This document shows, one piece after another, positions 31,501 through 46,500 of a stretch of DNA of 64,000 nucleotides. The translations under genes and the position numbers were made by a program. Location of the stretch: NCBI RefSeq assembly GCF_914767665.1, contig NC_059504.1, forward strand, positions 15,378,501 through 15,442,500, given 5' to 3'. Position 1 is the first letter of the stretch. Every line of letters begins with the position of its first letter. This DNA is from Harmonia axyridis (lineage: Eukaryota; Arthropoda; Insecta; Coleoptera; Coccinellidae). The notes below the pieces were generated by a model. It was not told the origin of the DNA, did no database searches, and was given only the letters and a program-made list of their open reading frames with translations.

Positions 31501-34500
31501 AGTTCTTTGTGGCCAATTCACATTGCCGAAACGAGAAATCAAGCGCCCTGGGAATTTTTCTTAGAATAAAGCCAAAACGGTTTGTGTTGTGAGGCTTCTT
31601 GCACCATCTTGCTGGAACCACATCTCTTCCAATTCAATGTAATTAATTTTTGGCCAAAAAATCGGTAATCATTTAGCTACAGCGATGAGAATTGACAGTT
31701 TGAGCAACACCTTATTCATTTTGAAAGAAGTACGGGCCAAATACTCCACCAGACCAAATTGCAAACCATACAGTCACTTTTGTGGATGTGATGGTCGCTC
31801 AGCAGTTACATGAATATTTTCACTGCCCATATGCGACAATTTTGTTTGTTCACATAGCCACCGAGTGAAAAATGTTGATGAAGAAAAAAATCGTCATCCA
31901 AATATCGAATCGGCATATCTTCTACGCATTCTAAGATCAGTTGCCTTTAGTTCTTGTGTCAACTGAACCTTATAAGGATACAAATCACGATGCAAAATAT
32001 ACCATAGTGTGCCGAAAGAGAGGCCCAAATGTTATGCGCGCTGAGGAACGTATTAACTACAGAATCATTATTTTTCTAGTAAATTTTCACACGTTCAGCG
32101 GTAAATAAACGATTGTTAAATGGCTAACCTACAAATAAACATATGAAGCTTCAGATGACTGTTCTTTTTGACATATGTCATCGAAACAGTGCTGTGAAAA
32201 TAGGATCACGACATGAATAACCCAGTAATTCCATGTAGAATTTTTGCATTGTTTTATCAATCTTGCCTTAATTGAATCAACGTTTGTTTCTGTTGACAGA
32301 TGTTCAGTCTAGTTTCTCTAGAATGTGATTTTGTATTCTTCCGATTCGTCAGATCTATAAACACTAAGATATACGAAAGTTTCTCCTTATTCGACAGAGA
32401 CGATGAGTTCACGCCAAACGATAATCGCAAATGTGGGTCACCGTCATATTCGACGTTCCTCAAATCACAATAACGATGCCCGTGACCTCGAACAGAAAAA
32501 ATGCGTTCATATAAAAAAAGACGTCGATTTTTCCGACGCCTATGCGGTCTGCGTCTCAACGCTGCCAATCGTGCGTTTCGTCATATCCGATTCCGAGAGT
32601 CGTTTGTTACGCTTCCTGCCATCTACCGGCCTGCTGTTTCCCATAATTAACCTTTTTGGAGTTGAGAAAAGTTTGCCTTCCGGTGAAATTCCTTCGATGC
32701 TGACATGTGATGTATTGATATACTTTTAGCCTACTATCGTAGCCATCAAAATTCGAAAGTAGAAATATTCATAAACTCTGGTTTGAGTTTTTAGCGGAGA
32801 TCTAATTATTGTTTATTGGGATCCCATTATTATTTCTCAAGATAATAGAAACGAGAAAAATTAATTCAAATGGGTCGCTAAAATGTAATTTTACGCACCT
32901 GAAGTCAGTGATGTCACTTGGAAGTATGAAGGATCAAATGCCATGTTATAAGTAATAAATGCGTTATTATTTAATATGAACTCAATGAGAGGATTATTCA
33001 GAATCGAGAAAACCATCATATTTTATTGTAGGAAATGTCGAAATTTGCAGCAAAGCACTAAACGAAAATACAAATTATACACATGTTTACTACAAATTGA
33101 CGTCATTAAATTTTTCTTCTATTTCAGTATCGTAATGAGTTCATTACAGTTCTAAAAACAGTGCTTTAATGAACTCATTACAATGAAATGATTTGCAACA
33201 TTATTCACAATTTCTCTTAATTATGGTGGTGTTTAATCGATTTCGTCAAATTTAATTCGCGAATTTAATTCGTAATTATAAATTATTTAAAAATTCGAAA
33301 CGTACGATTCAAATTCAACTTCCGTAATCTGTCAATTTTCGTTAGTCACACCAACAGCCAAGATACAATACAAAAGTCACTAGGATGTATAATCTGAATT
33401 TTTCAATGAAGTTCGACAATATTTCACAAAACTTGACTGAAATAGAGAAAATATCGTCTGATAATCGTTGCAGAAGGCGATTCCAACACTCATGCGTTCG
33501 AAAACTCGTTCCTTCGTCGCTCGTTTTCGAATTTCGCATTCGTGTTGGAATAGGAGCCCATTCTGCAACTTGTTCTAGAATATACTATTATAAAATTTGT
33601 TTGTCGAATGAAGTAACTCAATTTTTAAACTATATCTCTAGAACAATAATTAATTTCTTATCTCTTATGAGTATCATATAAACCATAAAATATTTTGAAC
33701 AGAAACCAAGATATAACGATAGATTTGAAACGGTAATTTTCAGGAACGCCCTGAGAACTAATCGAAATATCTATGGTCTGCTGTTTGATATCTTATTATT
33801 TCGAAAAAAGGAATTGGGGTTCCTTGAAGATTTTTTTCTCTGAGTTTTATAGTTCTCGAGATGCTTTCAGTAAGTATCGAATTTGGGACAACCTGTACAT
33901 AATGAGTACAACTATAATCTGTCGAAGTTTGCCATAGCACTTGTAGAACACCTTGCGTACAACAATAGTTTCCATTTCCATAGAATCGGTTTAGCCTCCA
34001 GATATCAATCCAGCCTCATAGAGAAATATAATAATACGGAATAAGAGACAGCAGGATATTTTAATGTCAAAATATAGATGAAATATCGAGCATTCCAACT
34101 AAAAACGAGGTCGTGGTGAATAGAGTACTTTCGAACATATGCGTTAACTCTAATAATGTGAATACATATATGTTCCGCTACAGATGGATTACGGTCAGAC
34201 TCGTTTTGATTGGGTATGATCTGCACAAAATGATTTTTGTAGCAATTAAAACGAATCCCACTTCATGTTGGGTGCTTACAGTTCACTTTTGTGATTTATT
34301 TCGTCTTTTGGATACATAATCTGATCGATGAATTTTAAAAGCTGAAAATAGAGCTTGAAATGAAAGGAACCGCTATGGTAAGCTCAAAATATAAAATTAG
34401 AAAAGAAGCCATAGGTGAATTTACGTCTTCCTTCTTAATATGTTAACGCTTTTGGTTGCTTCGAATTCGTTCTTTCCGAAGAAGATTCGTTATCGGAAAT

Positions 34501-37500
34501 AATAAATCAAATATTATAACCAGTTAAAATTACCTCTCTATATTCATTTCCTGTAAGTTTAGGATATCCGTCATCTTTTCGAAGTTAACCAGAAAAAAAT
34601 ATCACGTCTCGAATAGAATAATTAAAATGCTATGTTCATTCCAGAGAACGTATCCCGTGACAAGTCGAGTTCGATTATCGAGTTGGTTTTAGTTACTGGA
34701 GACGGCTTCTTCTGCCCCAATCATCATTAGATATTCTGGAAGTGCACACGGAAAAGTCTGGAGTATCTTCTTTTCTCTTTTAATTAGCATCTTCTGTGTC
34801 TTCATGTAAAGAGTTTTCCAATAAGAATGATACAATTTTGAATGATTATATTGGGAACACTGTGCATTATTTTTTGACATTTCTTATGTCATTTGTGTTC
34901 AGTAGGTTATATCAGCTAAACATACAAAGATAAATGCTTCAAGAACGTTCAGAAATTATTAAAATCAGTGTTCATTTGTGAAAACTTAGAGAAATTTAAG
35001 AATAATTCATGGACGACATTACTCAGTTAAATGACATAACCTCGGACATAACCTTCTGAACGCGAATGAGATAAGAAATGTCAAAAAACAATGCACAGTG
35101 TTGCCATCAGAACCATATTAATTATTCTCATTGGAAAACCCTTTATAACGATCAGGTGAGAAAGTCCATAAAATTCACGAAGACTATTGCCAGCGATTAG
35201 AGCATAGATTATTCGCTGAAATAATAAATATCTGTGCATATCGTACGACATAACAATGACATTTAATTCCTGCACTGCTTATTTGTCGGATTTTCAGCAG
35301 AAATTAATTTTATTTAGTGAAGAACGATTCTTTCAATTCGAAGAACATTGTGTTGGATTTATTACCAGTTCTGTTTCAGTTACACATAGTTACTGATTTG
35401 TTTTGATGCCTACGTAGACACCAGAAAAGTATGCAAATGAGCTACCGAAGTAGGTTGATGTGTCGAGAAAGGAAAAGTGGGTAGGCTAATGGTATAGCTT
35501 TTTTATGTCCTCTAGGATATTATAGGACAATTACTGGTCGAAACCATTAATTACGATGAAATGGAAATTTATTTTTGAGCGTTTGTTTTCTATTGATATA
35601 CGCTGTTAATTATTGTGTCATGGCTGTTTGTTATTTTGATTTCATTGTTTAGTTACCAGTCAATTTCAGAGTTATAGTTACATAGGCGTACAACTTTGCT
35701 TCCGCCGTTTTTTCAGAAATTCGAGGAAAACTGGTTATACATTTATAATTCGAAGTATTGTCCATCGCTGGCCACTACTTTCTTCCATCTTTCGGGCAGG
35801 GTATGAATTCCGCGTTGAAAAAACTGGTCATCTTTTGAATAGATCCACGAATCGATCCAATTTTTCACTTCTTCATAAAACCGGAAGTGCTGATCATCCA
35901 GGTCGGGTTCCATTAATTGAAACAATTGATAGTCTAAGGGACCAACGTCTGGAGAAAACGGCGTTTCCAAGTATTTCTTGACCACTTTCGCGACATTGGG
36001 TCGAGCATTGTCATGCTGTAAAATAACTTTATCATGTCTCTCGTGGTATTGCTGCCGTTTGTCTTTCAATTTTCGGCTAAAACGCATTAATTGCGTTCGA
36101 TAGCGATCGCCTGTGATTGTTTCAGTCAGTTTTGAAAACTCATATGATCCATTTATCTCGATTACCACTTACCGCTGCAGCCATCTAAAAGGCAAAGCAA
36201 AAAAGGCAGAAGCAAAGTTGTACACCTAATAGTTTTGTCTCGAGAAAAAATGCATGATTATTTCTCTCGTAACCTTCAGAAAAATCGTAATTACTATGAA
36301 GATTCAGTTAGTAAGTTGTGATGCATAAATAAATTATACGTTTTGGTATTTATTCACCGAATATGTAGCGAAGCTTAATGAAGATTCGATAAGCAATAGG
36401 TAAAATCATCACAACAAGAAGACCCTGTATCTCGAAAACAAATCGTTTGCAGGTCCATGTTTATAGGACTCCTTTTTCTTGAAATTATCCGGAGAATCTC
36501 TCATTTTCCTTTGTACCTCCAATGTAGGAACACTGTATTGCTACGATGACACAGTAGACGTGTAGACAATATCGAGGGTATTTTGCAATGAAAGTGGAAA
36601 TATAAGATTTGCAGTGTTGTTAATTTTTATGGATTTCAGAGCCGTATTTGGAAACATGAGACACACACAGATCAGTGTTATCACGATGTGTTGTCTTCGC
36701 GCTGTTTTCTCTCTGTCTGCCCCAATTACCAGACCGCAGAATACGTGTCCGAATGATTCAACGTTAGGAATTATTCATAATGCTGCACAGTTCGTGTTTC
36801 TGGGACCGTTTGACTGATGGGAGCCTTTGCATTTTATACGGGGTCTTCAATTAGAGTAATTTATCGCGAGAATCGCGCACATCGATTACGATCCGAGGAG
36901 GCTGGGCATGGTTGTTGAAAAATGGCTTTTTTGCGGAGGAATTTCGATTCGCGTTATCTTTCTTTTTAATTGTCATGAGGAAATTGAAGATCGTTATCGA
37001 TGAAAATTACCAGATGTTTTACTTTTCGATCGGGTGGAAAATATCTGTTCAATTTATATCGTTGTATTTCAGGAATTTGTGATTGCAATGATCAAGATTC
37101 AAAGGTTTAATATCGATGGTTTGTTGAAACTATTCATCGTTACTAAACAAAAATATCTAATTTTACGTTAGAGCGATTATTCCCTAAAATATTGAAGTCC
37201 TTGACACTACATATGTATCTCTTTTTGAAACAATATTCCAGTTATTTATGTAATGCACTGAAGAAATTTTCCATGGGAACTTCGATCCTTATAAAGGGTT
37301 TTCTCAATAAGAGGGTTTCATTTTTATATTGAAAAACCATAGCAACTACCGAGATACCGATTGATAACGTATCAATCGATAATAAATTACTAGGATTATC
37401 GATTGATAAGTTAACAATCAGTACCTCACCATAGTTACTATGATTTTTTAATATAGAAATGAAACCCTCTTATTGGCAAAATCCTTTATAAGGATCGAAG

Positions 37501-40500
37501 TTTTCATGAAAGATTTCAATCGATAAACCCACTAATTTATTATCGATTGATACGTTAACAATCAGTATCTCACAATAGTTACTATGGTAAGGGGTGGCGA
37601 TGATTAACGTTTAAATCGATAATCCTACTAATTTATTATCGGGTGCCGATTATTAACGTATCAATCGATAATTCTACTAATTTATTATCGATTGATAAGT
37701 TAATAATCGGTACCTCACAATAGTTACTATGGTGAGGGATGCCGATTATTAACGTATCAATCGATAATAAATTAGTAGGATTATCGATTGATATGCTAAT
37801 TATGGGTATCCTCCATTCCCCTCACCATAGTAACTATGGTCGATACCGATTGTTAACGTATCAATCGATAATAAATTAGTTGGATCCCACCACGGGTTGG
37901 TAATAAAGGAACCGATAAAAAATAAAAGACCTGTGAATAATTAACCTTTCCGATATGCAATTTGCAAAATTCCGTACCCAACCCAACACCCAACAAATTT
38001 TATGATCACTTCGGGCGCATAGAACAACATCTCGATTTCTACACCCTCGACTTCGCCGAAGGAACCGCTATAACCCTCCAGGTCCTCCTCAATATTCTCT
38101 CACCATCTCAATTACCACATCTACGATGCGTTTCGTTTCTAGGATGCGAATTGAACGAATGATTAATTGAGGTTATGTCATCTGACCAGCCGAACGTAAT
38201 AAAACGTGGGAGGATTAATGGTACCATCTAAGGAAGTGTAATGTTCATGTGTTCGCTACAGAGGCGTCTGTTTACAGGACGGGCCTTGTTGGTGGAGAAG
38301 AAATATTTGCTTTTCCCAACATGTTTCATTTTCGATGTCTTATCGCCTTCTTCAGGTGATGCAACGAGGAAGAGAGAGGTTTTACGATCCCGTTGATAGG
38401 ATTTTTAGAGGCGCGCCTGTTTGAGGTTGGACCGCACTGTGCAGTTAGCTGAAATGATTACCCAAGGCACATTTTGTGAGAATGAAGAAAAAATTTTGTT
38501 GAAGATAATACACCAGAGATTATATCAAAACGCGAGACAAGATATGGAAAGTGGGTAATTTGGTTTAGGAGAGGCTTGGGTAACTTGGTGCCAGGTTCGG
38601 ACTTGAGGGTGGATGCACAATAAGTTCCCTGGAGCTTCTGGCACGTCATCAAAAATGTGTGCTTCCTATCGTCATCCTGATGCAGAACGATTTCTCTCCT
38701 ATTCACCAATGCTGGCCGCTTCTGTTCGATAGCCAGCTTCAAACTGTCTAGTTGTACACAGTGTAGGACAGAATTTAGAGTTTGACCATATGGGAGCAGC
38801 TCACAATAAAGTAATTCTGGCTTAGTAATGGTCTGGACCTCTTCGTTGGCTTTCGACCACTTTATCTAACGGTTGACTCTATCGTGAGAGACCAATTCCT
38901 CTTCTTAGTCACCATCTGCTTAAGAAATGGTTCGATTTTGTTGTATTCATCTGCGATTCGCAGATGGAAATTAGGTCCATGAGGTCACACGTCAGAACGT
39001 GTGGTACCCAAATATCGAGCTTTTTTTAATCCAGCCTCCTGCAAATGGTTCAAAACGATTTTAAGATGAATGTTCAGCTTCTAGGCGATGATACGACTGC
39101 TAACATGACGGTTTATCTTGATATTTACCATGATGACATATTTGGAAACGTTGAAATGAAAGTTCTACCCTACCCGCTGTATTCTCTAGACGTTGCTGCC
39201 TCGGACTATCCATTGTTTCGATCAATGGCATACGGCCTGGCTGACCAGCACTTCTGGTCTTATAAAGAAATAAAAATTGGATCGATTCGTGGATCGCTTC
39301 AAAAGATGACCAGTTTTTTAAATGCTGGATTCGTACGCAGCCCGAAAGATGGGAGAAACTAGTGGCCAGCGATGGACAATTTCGGAAAAAAAACTGCGGA
39401 AGCAAAGTTGTACGCCTATGTACTTTTTCCCAAAACCAATATTATTTTATCAAATAGAGAATTGTCGAAAAAATATGTCAGAGCATTCTTATTATAATTA
39501 GTGAATCGAGAAAGTATATCCTCCGACCAATAATGAAAATAATGAGTTTAATGTATTCCGATAGACGCATTCACCTGAAAAAATACATGATCAATTAAAA
39601 ATTTCTGTTAAATATGTTCCTCGTAGTAAGCTACGCAACGATGTTATTAACAATGTATGAGAATAGAATGTTAAAATCGGCTCTAAGTATATCTTATACG
39701 ACGAAGCTCTTCCTTCAATTAGGAGGCAATCGATTCTCACGAGTGTACAAGATGTAGACAACGTGGCATCTTGTCTCTGACAGAGTAGCGGAAGGAACTG
39801 TCATGTGTAGAATACTAAACAAGCGAATGTGCATTCTGCATGCGTAAACTAATTTCAAAACTGGCTAAATAATATTCTGCAGATTGCTGTTCCGGCTTAG
39901 CACTCAACGCTAATATAACGATATTACGATCAAGAAGTGTGTTTGACATGAACTTGCTTGGTGAGAATTATGAGAATAATCCAATAAAAAGTTTCATTTG
40001 AAATAGAGCGCTATCTGGGCATCTGTCACTTTTTGAAGCTGCCATCTTTCAACATTTGACAACTAAAAACTTCCCCATTACCAAAAATGGAATAATACAT
40101 GGTTCAACATTGAAATGGTTAAAATTCATTAGTAATATGGTGAATATTTTGCAGACACAGTTCGCAAAACCAAAGCACTTTTTGGTCGTTTGGAAGCACC
40201 TTCTCAGCCGGCAATAGTGAAACTTTTGGAAAAATTTGAAGGTGATCACCATTGGCCACCGAGGTTTTGTGATTCAATATTCCTAGACTCTTAGAAGTCG
40301 CAAATGTGCCAATAGAAGAGAATAACTGTGTCTAGCGTCATATAATACAACTTTGTGTACAACTTTGCTTCCGCCGTTTTGCAATAGATGGCTGTAGCAA
40401 AAAGTGGTAGTCGAAATAAATAGATTGTAGATGTCATACAATAAGCTTAGTTATTAGTTAACACAACGCCATCGAAATATTAGTCGATTTGTGTCTGCAT

Positions 40501-43500
40501 CATAAAGGTATTCTCGATTGAACATGTCAGCTTACAAGCCAAATTATCGTCATTTGCGGGAGGTTTAAATTTTTTGATTTAATATGAGGAAATCTGCGGT
40601 TGAGACTCATCGAATGCTCTCAAATACATATTGTGAGGCCGCTTTTAGTGGAAGAACGTGCCGAGAGTGGTTTCAACGTTTCAAGATTTTGACGTCGAAG
40701 ACCGTCATAGCGATGGAACAGAGAAGGTTTTCGGAGATGCAGAATTGGAGGCATTACTTGATCAAGACTCGTGTCAAACGTAACAAGAATTGGGAGTGAC
40801 GCAACAAGCCATTCCAAAACGCCTGAAAGTCGTTGGAAAGGAGATGATTCAGAAACAAGGAAATTGGGTGCCGTACGAGTTGAAGCCGAGAGATGTTGAA
40901 CGGCATTTGTTTGTTTGTGAACAGCTGCTTGCAAAGCAAAAACGGAAGGGATTTCTGCATCGTATTATGACTGGAGCGGAAAAATGGGTTCATTACGATA
41001 ATCCTAAGCGCAGGAAATCATAGGGATATCCGGCCAAACCGAATATTCACGGTTCCCAGGTCATGCTCAGTATTTGGTGGGACCAGCTCGGAGTATTGTA
41101 TTATGAGTTGTTAAAACCGACTGAAACAATCACAGGCGATCGTTGTCGAACGCAATTAATGCGTTTGAGCCGAGCCTTGAAAGACAAACGTTGCAATACA
41201 AATAGAGACATGATAAAGTGATTTTGCAGCATGACAATGCTCGACCCCTTGTTACTAAAGTGCGGTCAAGACATACTTGGAAACTTTGAAATGGGTCCTA
41301 CCCCACGCGCCGTATTCTCCAGACGTTGATCTCTTGGACTCTCACTTGTTTCGATCAATGGCACACGTTCTGGCTGACCAGCCCTTCCGGTCTTATGAAG
41401 AATTAAAAAATTTGATCGATTCCTTGATCGCTTCAGAAAATGATCCGTTTTTTCAATGCTGGTTTTGTACGCTGCCTGAAAGATGGAAGAAAGTAGTGGT
41501 CAGCGATGGACAATACTTTGAATCATAAATGGATAACCAGTTTGTTACAATAAAGCCTCGAATTTCGGAAAAAAACGGCGGAAGCAAAGTTGCACGCTTA
41601 TGTATTAAGTTTCTTGTGCCTATATCTAGCGGTTTTCGAGTAATTGATTGATATACTTCTGTTTTTGCGCAAAACACAACTTCAATTAAACATTGCCATG
41701 GAATCCTGTCGATAAAGAAGAATGTGCAAAACGCGCAACGTCGAAAACGGCATACGTAGAAATACCGTTACGCGTATACGACAAATATGCAATTTCCGAA
41801 TGACATAACGTTCCGCGGTTGGGTATCTGAACACGGGCCGATTTTTTGGGGACGTGAATCTAAGTTCCGTCCATTGTCGAATCAAATAGCAGCCTTGGCC
41901 AAAATCTGGGCTCTTCCAACCATCACGAACGATTTAGCCGATTTTGATTAACGAGCATATTCCGTGCTCAGCGCTGACGTAACTCTAAGGAAGAATAATA
42001 GAGGAGTTTGGATGTGAACTCGTGTATTCGACTTATTGTTGATTTATACACGATTTATTATCTTACCGTTTTCATCGTGATTATTTTTGGGTGTTCAATC
42101 CCCGAACCCATCTCTATATTAAAGGGTTTTCCAATAAGAAGTTTAATTTTGTTATTAAACGAAGCGAGTATATTCTAAGAGAAATCAATTGATGTTTATT
42201 TCATTGCAAATAGGAAGGTATGCCATTAATGATGGAAAACTATATCAGGCAACGGTTGCACCGCCATATTTTTTTCATCAAATTTTCTATGACCAAATCG
42301 CACATTTGCTGCACGAATTCCATCTTTGAGAGGGATTACCACCACGTGGCTTTCCACCTATCAGTCAAACATTAGGTATCCATTCATTTCCCCTCTGGCG
42401 CTCCAGCGATGATCAAACGTTGTAAGGTGTACGAAGTTGTACATTCACTTTATTCTCTTTCTCTTTACGAAGCATATAAGTAGAGGGCAGCACACTGTAC
42501 CATCAATTAATTATTTTTTTCACAAAATTATAGTTTTACCTCTGTTGTAATGACTTTTTGTAGGTTTTTGTCACGATTTTTTTAAAAATATAACAGTGCT
42601 TTCGGGAAAAACGAAAAGTTACCAACATTTTTTTATTCGCAAATTTAAAATATTGTCATTCTACAATGTAGATTATTGTTTAAAGAAATTATGTGACACC
42701 CCATAAAACTTGGTGTTTGTAAGAGGAAAACTCTATAATTTCGTTTTGGACTGAGCAGTCACGGGGATTTATTAACTTTTAAGGCCTTGAATCGATTGTG
42801 GAGCTTTGGCATAGACCTTACCTTTCACATGACCCCAAAGAAAAAACACTAAAGGTGTTAAATCACAAGATCTCGGTGAAAAATTGCACCTCTTCGAGCA
42901 ATAACACAGCTAGGAAACTTTTCTTACAAAATTTTGATTGTTTCGTTGTTTGTGTGTCAGATAGCACCGTCTTATTAAGAATAAATGTCGTCTACAACAA
43001 TATATTCAAACTCCGGCCATAAAAATCATTAGTCATAGCTCGGTAGCGAAATACATTAACTGGTGCACCAGTCTTATTTTCGAATAAGTAAAATCCAATC
43101 ATACCATCAGCCCAAAAACCGCACCAAACAGTGACACGTTGAGGATGGAGAGACTTTTCTACAATCATACTTGGATTTTCCGAGCCCCAAATGCAACAAT
43201 TCTGCTCATTAACTTAGCCTACCGAAGTGAAAATGGGCCCCATCACTGAAGATAATTTTTCGAGACCAGTTTTATGCACTTCATCGACCCAATCAGCGAA
43301 GATACGACGTTTTTGGTGATCGACCGGCTTGAGTTCTTGTGTTAACTGAACTTTAAAAGCCTCAAGATCTAAGTCTGTATGCAAAATACGGTGTTATGTC
43401 ATTTGTGGAATGGCTAATTCCCAAGATCGACGAAGAATCAACAAACCTGAGAAAGCGTTAGTCCTAGTTGTTCTTGAGCAATGCACACATTTTCGATTCT

Positions 43501-46500
43501 TCACATCACTAACTTGTCCCAACAGCTCAAATTTTTTCACCTGTTTCACCATTGCCGGCCGAGTAGTGCTTCACGACGACCCAAAGTTTCTTCAGTTTTT
43601 TGCAAACTGTGAAACCAAATTTAACCATTTTGTTTGAATTTTAAAAATTTAAAAACGCATTGTGTAGCGTTCCATTTTTAGTAAAGGCGTAGTTTCACTT
43701 TTACAGAAAGATCAAAAGATGACATTTTCAAAAGTGACAGCTACCTAGACAGCGTGCTATTCAAGATGAAAAAATGGAAAATTGATTATTTGAATTCAAA
43801 TCTGCATATTTATTCACAAAATGCTCCGTAAAGATATTTCGAAAAATTCATGAGTTGACTCCTTCATTAAATTCAAGGTCTGTTGTTTCCATAAAATTCT
43901 TCCCTCTTTCAAAGATACGTGGACTAATTCTTACGTTTCAATTTTTTGAGCGTTCGTTCTCTGAACAAATCTTTTCAATGTATGTTTTTCTCGAATTTTG
44001 AGCAGGGGATGGTCTTAAACGTGATGACAAATTCAACCTCAAATTCAATTAATTCAATTGTTTGATACTGCTCTTCGACCAAGGCAGAACATTTCAGCGA
44101 TTTCACCAACATAAGCCTATCAATCAAAAGAGCTTTCTTCAAGAACCCGCATGAAATATTTCACAAATTTGATGCCTCAAGCCTTTCAAACCCATTTGAT
44201 TTCACTCTAACGGAGAAACGACATCGACAGTTTGAAAAAACCAGTTCAATGCATCTAGTTACACTCTTCGTAAAAGGAAACCAAAACCAACAGCCTAGAA
44301 TATTCTGGTATAATAACTCATACATACATACATACTAATTTTAATACGAAACGATCTATATTTTCTAAAATTCGGTACGAATATTATTAGTTATGCATGA
44401 ATGAATTTACCACATTCGTGAAATGTACAGTCATAGTTATTCTAGGAGCGAAACATGAAATTGATTCGACATGTTTGCTGCTGAACTCATCCGTTCATAA
44501 ATTCGTGACATTGAAATTGATGTTTTAATTTTGATAGCGACAGAATTAAGAATGATCTTGTCGACTGAAATATGATTTCATAAAGAAAATTTACAAAATA
44601 TTCTGTGGATTCGGAAGAATATTCGTAAAAAGAGTCTTTGAAACCAAAAACATCGTTCTCATAAACGCAGAGTGAACTAACCTCAGTAATAAACATAGAT
44701 AGAGGGAGCATATGTCATTTTCAGTAAGCAAATTTTGTCCCCAACATGAACTATCAAATTTGACATGAAGCGCGCGGAAATGAAAATATATCAGGGATAC
44801 GATATTTCACTCAATTCGCGAGTTTCTCCACTAAGAACTCACTTCTTATGTCCCATACTGAATCAACGTTTCATATCAACTCAAAATATATTGAGATGAA
44901 TACCTAAATATATCAGAAATTCGGAAAACAAATTTCAAGCGTGCCAAACGACGTGACTCAACGGATGACACTAGGAGAGCAATAGTTGCCAAACCTTGGA
45001 TTTCAGCAGGTAGATACAGAAAATAATAAATATTCTGCATACTATAAATTCGACAATTAGTAAAAATATCGGATTCCAAATATTCAAATCTGCATATTCA
45101 ATCTGGAATCACTCAAATAAATATATTTCATTCGATATAATATACATTCGTAACGATATAGTAAAATTGTGGATTTGAAAATATAACACAATCCGACAAC
45201 GTAATCTAACCATGTTGGGGACACGTAAAAATTGCGTATACTCCCTCTATCCATGTTTATTACTCTATGGAACTAACCTAACCTAGACAATCTGACATTT
45301 CGTTGGACCACAGAGTGCACACAAATTGCGCCACCTTCCTTTCACGGGTTATACGTCGATATAGGAGGAGCTAGAAATAAAAATTATTTAAACATACGAG
45401 ATGGAACAATATAATCAAACATTCCACTTGAACAGGTATTAACTAATAAGACGTAGGCAACCCGGTGGGCAGAAAAAATAAATATAAACTACCTCCATAC
45501 ATTACGTCATCAATTCTATATAATAATTATGACATTTCTTGTATTTCATTCATTAGTTAGACGCAGCATTCTGCAACAACATAATATGTCACCTTGAAAA
45601 CTACCTTTATAAATATTAATATTAGCATCCTACACATTCCATCTAAGCTACAGATGTTGCTGGTGTTTGATTCTATTGGCTTGTTCATTTGCATTTATGC
45701 AAATTGTCTTATAAATTTGCTCAGTTGGTGCTTAAAATTGGCAAGATTCATATTGTGACTGGCCCGTTGAAATACAGAATTTCACATGTTTTTAGGTTGA
45801 TTTTAGAATACAGAGTTTTATGTTAATCTATAACAACGAATTTATAAAATGACTTGTTTTAGTCAAATACACCATATTGTGACTGACCCGTAGAAATACA
45901 GATTTTCACCTGTTTTAAGGTTATGAATTTGACATGAAGCGCGCGGAAATGAAAACATATCAGTGATACGATATTTCACTCAAGGAGTTTCTCCACAAAG
46001 AACGCACTTCTTATGTCCCATAGTGAAACAATGTTTCATATTAACTCAAAATATATTGAGATGAATACCTTAATATATCAGAAATTCAGAAAACAAACTT
46101 CAAGCGCGCAAAACGACTTGAAACAGCCGATGACAATAGGAGAGCAAAAGTTGCCAAACCTTGGATTTCAGCAGGTAGATATAGAAAATATTACTTGATC
46201 ACCCAGGTTATTCTCCTGATCTGGCTCCCAATGAATACTGGCTCAAAAGAATACACCCGAAAGAGAAATTTGGCTCTAATGAAAAAGCGTTTGCCAAGGT
46301 TGAAGCCTATTACGGGAGCAAAGACGAATCTTTCTAGGAAAAAGGTATTGAAAAGTTAAATTAAAGAAGTATTTTAGCACATGTATCACTCTTAAAGGTA
46401 ACTATGTTGACGAATAAAGTCTAATTTTCATGAAAAAATGTGTTTTACTTGTTATGTCCGAGACTTATTGGATGAAGTGTAATATGAAGATGACACGAGA

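Noticed and set aside
32257..32729. Overlapping sense and antisense ORFs (103 and 108 codons)
   Set aside because: Short, mutually overlapping, no splice context and no recognisable motif. Left as unassigned intron.
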